A stretch of 64,000 bases of DNA from Sphagnum magellanicum (taxonomy: Eukaryota; Streptophyta; Sphagnopsida; Sphagnales; Sphagnaceae): NCBI GenBank assembly GCA_021904315.1, contig CM038918.1, positions 14,027,349 through 14,091,348 on the forward strand, given 5' to 3'. This document shows, in pieces, positions 58,668 to 64,000 of the stretch (positions are counted from its first letter, which is position 1; each line of letters begins with the position of its first letter). The translations under genes were made by a program, and so were the position numbers. The notes under the pieces were generated by a model. That model worked only from the letters and a program-made list of their open reading frames with translations. It did not search any database and was not told the origin of the DNA.

Positions 58668-61600
58668 ATGGCCATGACGGATTGGCAGGAGGCAGTTCAA
58701 GCCTCCATACTGGGCCTCATATTTGCTTTCATGGTGGCCAAACTTGTGTCGGTTGTGTTCTCCTTCCGGGGGGAGAATCTTAGAGTAGAGCGTGACCCTG
58801 CTGCGCCTTCTTTCACTATCAACAGGGAGTTGGCTCCTGCAGATGAGCTGACTGCTCCCCTCGCTTCCTTGCGTGAGGAAGAGGAATCAGAGTTCTCTGG
58901 AGAAGAGTTCAAACACAGCCGCGGCCTAGGCTTTGGTGTCTCCGGAGATGACGAAATTGAGAAGCATGATGATATCCTCTCCTCATCTTCCTCTGACTCT
59001 GAAACAGATAGCCCTCGCCAGGCTTTGTTTGTGGAAGCAGTTTTATTTCCTGCATCTGAGAGACACGAGGAAAAAGAAAAGGCCATGAATGCTGTTTCAG
59101 ATGAGGATTTGGAGCCTGAGAAGCCTAAAGCAGTCAATACGGCCACCTTTGTATCTGACGAGCATGCACTGCAAGCCTTAGTATGTCATTAAATCTTGGG
59201 CCTCAAGTTTAATTTTGACAATTGGAAGCTGATTGCATCATAGTATCTGTCTGATCTGAGAACAATATCTACACTTTTGCCTGCAGACTGAGGAAGAGCG
59301 CAGGGAGGAAACTATTGAGAAAGGGAGTGAGGAGGGGAATGAAACTGATGATTGGGAGGGGGTGGAAAGCTCTGAATTGGAGGAGCATTTTGGGGCAGCT
59401 TCAACCTATGTTGCATCAATGGTAACCCTACCAGGCGTGAAACCCTCAAGTGATGCAATGCTGAAGTTGTATGCATATTATAAGATTGCAACTGAAGGGC
59501 CTTGCTCCACTTCCCAGCCATCAGTTCTCCAACCAACTGCACGAGCTAAATGGTACATGACCTAAGCATCCTCTTGTAGTACTAAGATGGTGATTATGCA
59601 ATGTAGCTCTGGAGTCACACTGTTGCACACATGGAGGTTCATACCACTTGTCCCTTCAGCAACTGGCATGATCCAGACAGATACTCAAAATATGCATAGT
59701 TCAGCTTCAACTCAAAGTTGAATCATGTAATATCAATTTCTCTGTGGCCTTGCCTCTTATATCCTGCTTGGATTTGCATGTTTTAGCACTCCTATGTTGG
59801 TAAATTAGAGGATGTGATGGCAAGAGAGTTATACTAGCATGCATTAAGAGCAAGATGATGAAAGGAGTGGATCATTGTGGTGGGGTATATCTGTGCAAGG
59901 AATGCATGGCAGAAGCTTGGCAACTTGCCACAGGAGGAGGCCATGCAGTGCTACATTGCTGTGTTGACGGAAATTAGTCCCACATGGCATCAGAATTCCC
60001 AAAAGGTACAACCCATTTCCTAAGACCTCATGTCCATCCTACCATCTGATCTATACCTACTTCTCTCTGTGCTTGACAGTGCATCTCTGCTCCCTCTTGA
60101 CCTCATTACCATCCCTCTGTCCCTAGGTTATATGGCAGGTATATGGTGGCTGTATTCACAAGCAGGTTGTTGGTGCTAATTTTGTTCTTGTTACCTGGTA
60201 TGTATCACAGAGGGAAACTGCTGTTTATAAAAAAAAAACAGTCTGTATTTTGATTATATGCAATGGGACAGTTATTGTGCACTCTCTTTCTTGGTTGTAA
60301 CTTGAAACTTTCAGAGCAAGAAGCCCATGGAGGAGGCATTGGAGGAACCAAGGGGTGCCAGTGCGAGCAGTAAAATGGGGACTGGGCCAGTGTTTAGCTC
60401 GCTGGCTATGAGCGAAGAAGGTGTAGGGGAGGAGGGGTAGGTTTAACCCTAACAGGGCCATTGACTTCTATCCACAGAGATATGTAACATGAAACTCTCC
60501 CTAGCATCTAATCAATGAGTCTAACATGCATTAACATTTGCAGTTATGCAATATCAATGATGCTAAAATTTGGTTCCATGAACTATAAACAAAACTTTTT
60601 TCTTGCTGGGTGATGTGGAATGCCAGAACTTGAAAATTGAGAGCAGCTTGAATTTGTGTGTTTGCTTCTTTTGCAGAACTGCATGCTGCTAAATAATTAG
60701 AGCCTTCAAGATGCAGTTAGAGCATTAAAATGCAGATCCATTAATGTCTAGGATTGAAAACCTGAACACCATATTACTTTCCTTTGGTGTGCAGAACCTT
60801 GGAGGCAATTCATGCTTGTGCAAGAGAGGGTGATTTGCAGGGCCTTGGTCAACTCCTTGACCATGGCAGTCCTGTTGATGTGAAGGGTGAGGCTTACTGA
60901 AAGCTTTCAGAAATAGGGTGTGAAGACTGAGTGTGTTGGAGATGTGAAAGGTTCAACATTGAAATTGAATGAAGAGTTGCTGCTTTTTGGAGAGTGAAGG
61001 GTTCTGACTGTTCTCTCTCTAACTTTAAGGGGAAGCTAATTTGTTTCTTTCTACCATAGTGTCACAGCATTTTGGAAGTTGACTGGTATGGGATTGCCTG
61101 TAAAATTTGCAGACAGTGATGGTCGCACACCATTGATTTGGGCAGCAGATCGTGGTGAGTTGAGTGCAGTGGAGATTCTTTTAGCAAAGGGGGCAGAGAT
61201 AAATGCACAGGTAGGGCTCTGAAAGAGAGTTTTTGTGTATAGCCTTGATGTGATTTGTGGTTTCCTGTATTATGAGTCAAGTTTGGATCAGGAGCATCAG
61301 GCCAGTGGTTACATTTGTTTTCTTGGCCATGATGATACCATTGAGGTATGGTGGGTTGCTGAGCTTGATGGAGAAAAAAATAGGATCATCAGTCAGGTGA
61401 ATATCAGAGAGCCCTCTAGAAGAGACTTCAAGGTGATACCAAAAACTGGCAGAGTAACATGTGGCTTATATAATGGGTGGTCAGGCCTGACCTTGTATTG
61501 AAGACTAAGACTGGTTGTGGTGGGCCTTTCTGCATTGTAGGAGATATTTGTACTGTGCTTTTGATGGACTATTTTCTAGTAGACATAAGAGGCAATTACC

Positions 61601-61837
61601 ATCTTCAAAACTCTTGTTCGAGCTTTGCTGGACTTACTTGGGAGTTTTCTTTGGAATGCAATGCAGGACATAGAGGGGCAGACAGCATTACACTATGCCA
61701 CAGTTTGTGAGCAAGAGGCAGTGGCAAAATATCTATTTGAGCATGGTGCTGATGCCAACATTGCAGACAAGGAAGGAGACACCCCACTGAAGCTCTGCCC
61801 TCCTCATTGGGTGTGGATGCAGAGTAGCCCTCCATAA
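58668..61837 (+). CDS. ACBP1/2-like: Class II acyl-CoA-binding protein with ankyrin repeats
   Basis: Seven exons: 58668-59180, 59287-59552, 59900-60005, 60315-60436, 60795-60886, 61113-61210 and 61667-61837; phases agree, 455 residues. The order matches Arabidopsis ACBP1/ACBP2. An N-terminal membrane anchor (about residues 12-31, SILGLIFAFMVAKLVSVVF) is followed by an acidic Ser-rich linker with DDWEGVESSELEEHF. The acyl-CoA-binding domain (~202-296) has YYKIATEGPC, ARAKWNAWQKLGNLP and EEAMQCYI. A linker with GPVFSSL leads to ankyrin repeats (~337-445: EAIHACAREGDL, DSDGRTPLIWAADRG, DIEGQTALHYATVCEQEA, DKEGDTPLKLC). Such proteins bind long-chain acyl-CoAs at the ER/plasma membrane, and the ankyrins recruit partners such as ERF factors or metal-binding proteins (family knowledge). 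The linker before the binding domain is about twice as long as in ACBP1. A second Met at 58674 is an alternative start. Confidence 0.93.
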
Positions 61838-62430
61838 ACTATCCCCATGAAGGGTTCTTCTCCATCTCTCAACAGGGCAATGAAGGCAGGATATTCAACA
61901 AAACTGCATAGATGAGCATTTGCAGTCATCAGCAATGACTTTGTAAAAAGAAACCCAGACTGCTTGCCTAGGTCCTTTGTAGATCCCAAAACTCTTTTCT
62001 TCGTCAACTGCGGTGATGTGTAAGAGATGCTGGTATAATTTAAAAGGACTTCAAAAACAAAATTTGCTGTGTTCTTGGATATGCAACTTACTAATGTTAG
62101 TAAAACCATGCTGTCAAGTGTGTTATTTAGTATTCTATTATTTCATCTTTCCCATTGTGGGAAAGGGTATGCAACTTTAGCTTTCACTAGACTATACTAG
62201 GTTGTCATCAAAGGAGGCAACTGTGTATCTAAGCAACAAATGGTTAGAGGTAGCAAATGATCTCACAGAAATGAATCCAAATCTAGGCTTTTATCTTTCA
62301 CCAATTATACAGTCTAGATGTTCCTACGGGGTAGTTGGAAATTTTTTTGGGTTGTCAGCAAACCAACTGCCCATTGCTGGGCCAGAGGACTGAACCCAAC
62401 AGCGACCGGCTATCCATTAGAAGTGGATTC
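61838..62430. other. 3' flank of the ACBP gene
   Basis: Probable 3' UTR then intergenic DNA. The ORF at 62202-62393 has no recognisable domain. Confidence 0.4.
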
Positions 62431-62640
62431 CATGACTCAATTGTGGATGAACCCCAAGTGAGTTTGGACATTTGGTGAGTGTCACCTTGGTAAGTAATCC
62501 TGTGAGTGATGACTATGAAAGTAGTAGGTAAGAGACTTGGTGGCTACTAGGTAGGTAGATGCATGTGGATGGTTAATACAGAATGGTGACCATGGTGACC
62601 ATGCTATGATTATGTGCTTTAAGTCACCATGGTCACCATT
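62431..62640. mobile_element. Relative of the foldback element, plus an 18-bp-arm hairpin
   Basis: CAATTGTGGATGAACCCCAA...GTCACCTTGGTAAGTAAT...CTACTAGGTAGGTAGATG resembles the left arm of the element at 13325-13779 in the same order. It is followed by a perfect hairpin: AATGGTGACCATGGTGAC at 62582-62599 and its complement at 62623-62640. No matching right arm was found. Confidence 0.55.
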
Positions 62641-62940
62641 TGGACACATTTCTTAAAAATTGGGGCAGTTTTTTACCAGTTTGGAACCTCTTTTAAAAAA
62701 AACCCTATCTGTATACAGACAAGAGACCCTGTTCTACAGTGTATTACATGGTCTTTATATTAGTTTACTAATATATGGAGGGTGTTGAATAGGCTGGTGT
62801 GTAGTAGTAGTAGTAGTAGGCATGCAGAAAAAAATATTATGGCCAATGAAATTGCTGGATTTGAGCGGTTTGAATATATTTTTAGTTATCTTGAGTGAAC
62901 TAATACTTAAAATGTGTAATAAGATTGGGCAGGGTAAACT

Positions 62941-63230
62941 GGCCCATCACCAAACACAGGTCGATCACCGAGCACTCATGTAGTGCAGCAACTAGCCCGT
63001 GTTAGAACAAAAAATAATCTTATGGGCGTTGTTTTTTTCAGCTCATGACCAAAACACTTTGGTTGAGAAAAAAATTGTTCTAAGTTTTTCATATTGGTGA
63101 CCAGCCATCAAATTTTTGTGTTCAGTATTGGGGGTTTAGGTGGGCAGATTTGTAAAAGTTTCTGAGAATTTTAATGAACTAATGAAAATGCTCGAAAGGG
63201 ACCACTTTTTTCAATGTTTCAGCATAATAA
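62941..63230. mobile_element. Second copy of the CCCATCACC MITE family, inverted and truncated
   Basis: Starts GGCCCATCACCAAACACAGG and continues with GTTAGAACAAAA, AATCTTATGGGC, AAACACTTTGGTTGAGAAAA and CATATTGGTGACC. In order, these are the reverse complements of segments of the 56024-56448 element. The far terminal repeat is not recognisable. Confidence 0.65.
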
Positions 63231-63502
63231 GGTTGTGTGAGGTAATAGGGTTGAATTTTAATTTTTTTTCCCTCTGGATTTAATGATCTGAATTTTTCTA
63301 AAAAAATTAGTTATCCGGAGTGAACTAACTGTCAATATGTGTAACTAAAACTGAAACAAAACGCTGAAGCAGAGATCTGGAGTTGTTCTCACTCCTGAAG
63401 AAAAACAACTAGATGGAGAGAAAGTGAGCATCATTTGTTTTACTGTAGAGGCTCACGCTCTTCAATTAGTACAAATACATTAATTGGATAATCGTTCCTC
63501 GT

Positions 63503-63575
63503 GCCGACCTAGCTCAGTTGGTAGAGCGCGTGGCTTTTAACCACGTGGTCGTGGGTTCGAGTCCCACGGTCGGCG
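63503..63575 (+). tRNA. tRNA-Lys (anticodon UUU)
   Basis: A 73-nt cloverleaf: acceptor stem GCCGACC pairs with GGTCGGC; A box TAGCTCAGTTGG; anticodon stem CGTGG/CCACG closing the loop CTTTTAA with anticodon TTT at 63536-63538; T arm with GGTTCGAGTCC (B box). Discriminator base G; no intron and no encoded CCA, as for a nuclear eukaryotic gene. It reads AAA (and by wobble AAG) lysine codons. A T5 run at 63604-63608 could act as the polymerase III terminator. Confidence 0.95.
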
Positions 63576-63796
63576 TTCTAAATGAAAAGCCATGATAATG
63601 TTGGTTTTTAATGCGGTAATTGATTTTGCAGACCGTCAAGAAGACCTGTCAACGATTCTAATGTGTTGTTGGTTCATTAATAGACTCATCCGTAAAGTCA
63701 TGCCCTGCTGGCCCTGAGTTTCACCCCTCGTTTGATGCTTCATCCCCTCCTGGCTGGCTGTTGTCCACGAAGTCATGAAATTTTATGTTCCCTTCC
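63576..63796. other. tRNA 3' flank, no gene seen
   Basis: Short unique sequence between the tRNA and the terminal minisatellite; no coding evidence. Confidence 0.4.
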
Positions 63797-64000
63797 AGTT
63801 CTCAATGGGTTTCCATCGGGTTCTCAATATGTTTCCCAAGTTCCCAATGGGTTTCCATCAGGTTCCCAATATGTTTCCCAGGTTCCCATTTTGTTCCCAA
63901 TATGTTTCCTAGGTTCCCAGTTTGTTCCCAATATGTTTCCTAGGTTCCCAATGGTGTTGCCAATATATTTCCCAAGTTCCTAATGTGTTCCTCAAGGATG
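63797..64000. repeat. ~35-45-bp minisatellite running off the right edge
   Basis: Units of the form GTTCCCAATATGTTTCC(C/T)A and GGTTCCCA(A/T)(T/G)... recur from 63797 to the window end, e.g. CAATATGTTTCC at 63825, 63866, 63898 and 63930. The forward frame is open (63732-63983, GSQYVSQVPNGFPS type) but reflects the repeat, not a known protein. The array is cut by the window edge. Confidence 0.8.

Overview
This window is nuclear DNA of a green plant (streptophyte). The evidence is spliced genes with GT-AG introns of about 90-1800 bp, plant-specific gene families (class II acyl-CoA-binding protein, trihelix factor, chloroplast-type RRM protein, plant EF-hand protein), a nuclear tRNA-Lys, and plant transposons (hAT, Helitron, MITE-like repeats). 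The introns are mostly short, the intergenic DNA is AT-rich, and there is a Cache/HAMP hybrid histidine kinase. I do not recognise that kinase architecture from flowering plants, so a non-seed plant (bryophyte, lycophyte or fern grade) seems most likely. That placement is inference and the species is not identified.

Layout. 1-1300: last exon and 3' end of a gene for a tail-anchored membrane protein. 1300-14200: gene-poor, AT-rich DNA with a 125-bp satellite, a degenerate ~60-bp array, a decayed hAT transposase, a 48-bp minisatellite, two copies of a ~320-bp MITE-like repeat and a 455-bp foldback element between them. 15152-15628: intact EF-hand protein. 17492-20344 (minus): a seven-exon gene that joins a FAD-synthetase/PAPS-reductase-like PP-loop domain to a trihelix DNA-binding domain. 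21000-24600: AT-rich, no gene seen. 24700-28310 (minus): Helitron Rep remnant. 28590-29520: tandem repeats. 29957-30600 (minus): RanBP2-type zinc-finger gene, apparently damaged. 31000-34300: MITE-like repeats, an 80-bp perfect palindrome and a 43/46-bp minisatellite. 34806-43559: a 15-exon hybrid histidine kinase. 45209-47107 (plus) and 49518-50393 (minus): two convergent, damaged copies of a chloroplast-type two-RRM protein. 50900-57200: repeats, an LTR-like fragment and a MITE. 58668-61837: a seven-exon acyl-CoA-binding protein with ankyrin repeats. 63503-63575: tRNA-Lys(UUU). 63797-64000: a minisatellite running off the window.

The most notable items are the FAD-synthetase/trihelix fusion and the Cache-HAMP-kinase with two receivers, the first receiver being split by a long Ser-rich insertion. 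I derived exon boundaries by eye from GT/AG sites, reading-frame continuity and family similarity; no transcript or database search was available. The genes look like independent loci and I see no functional cluster.
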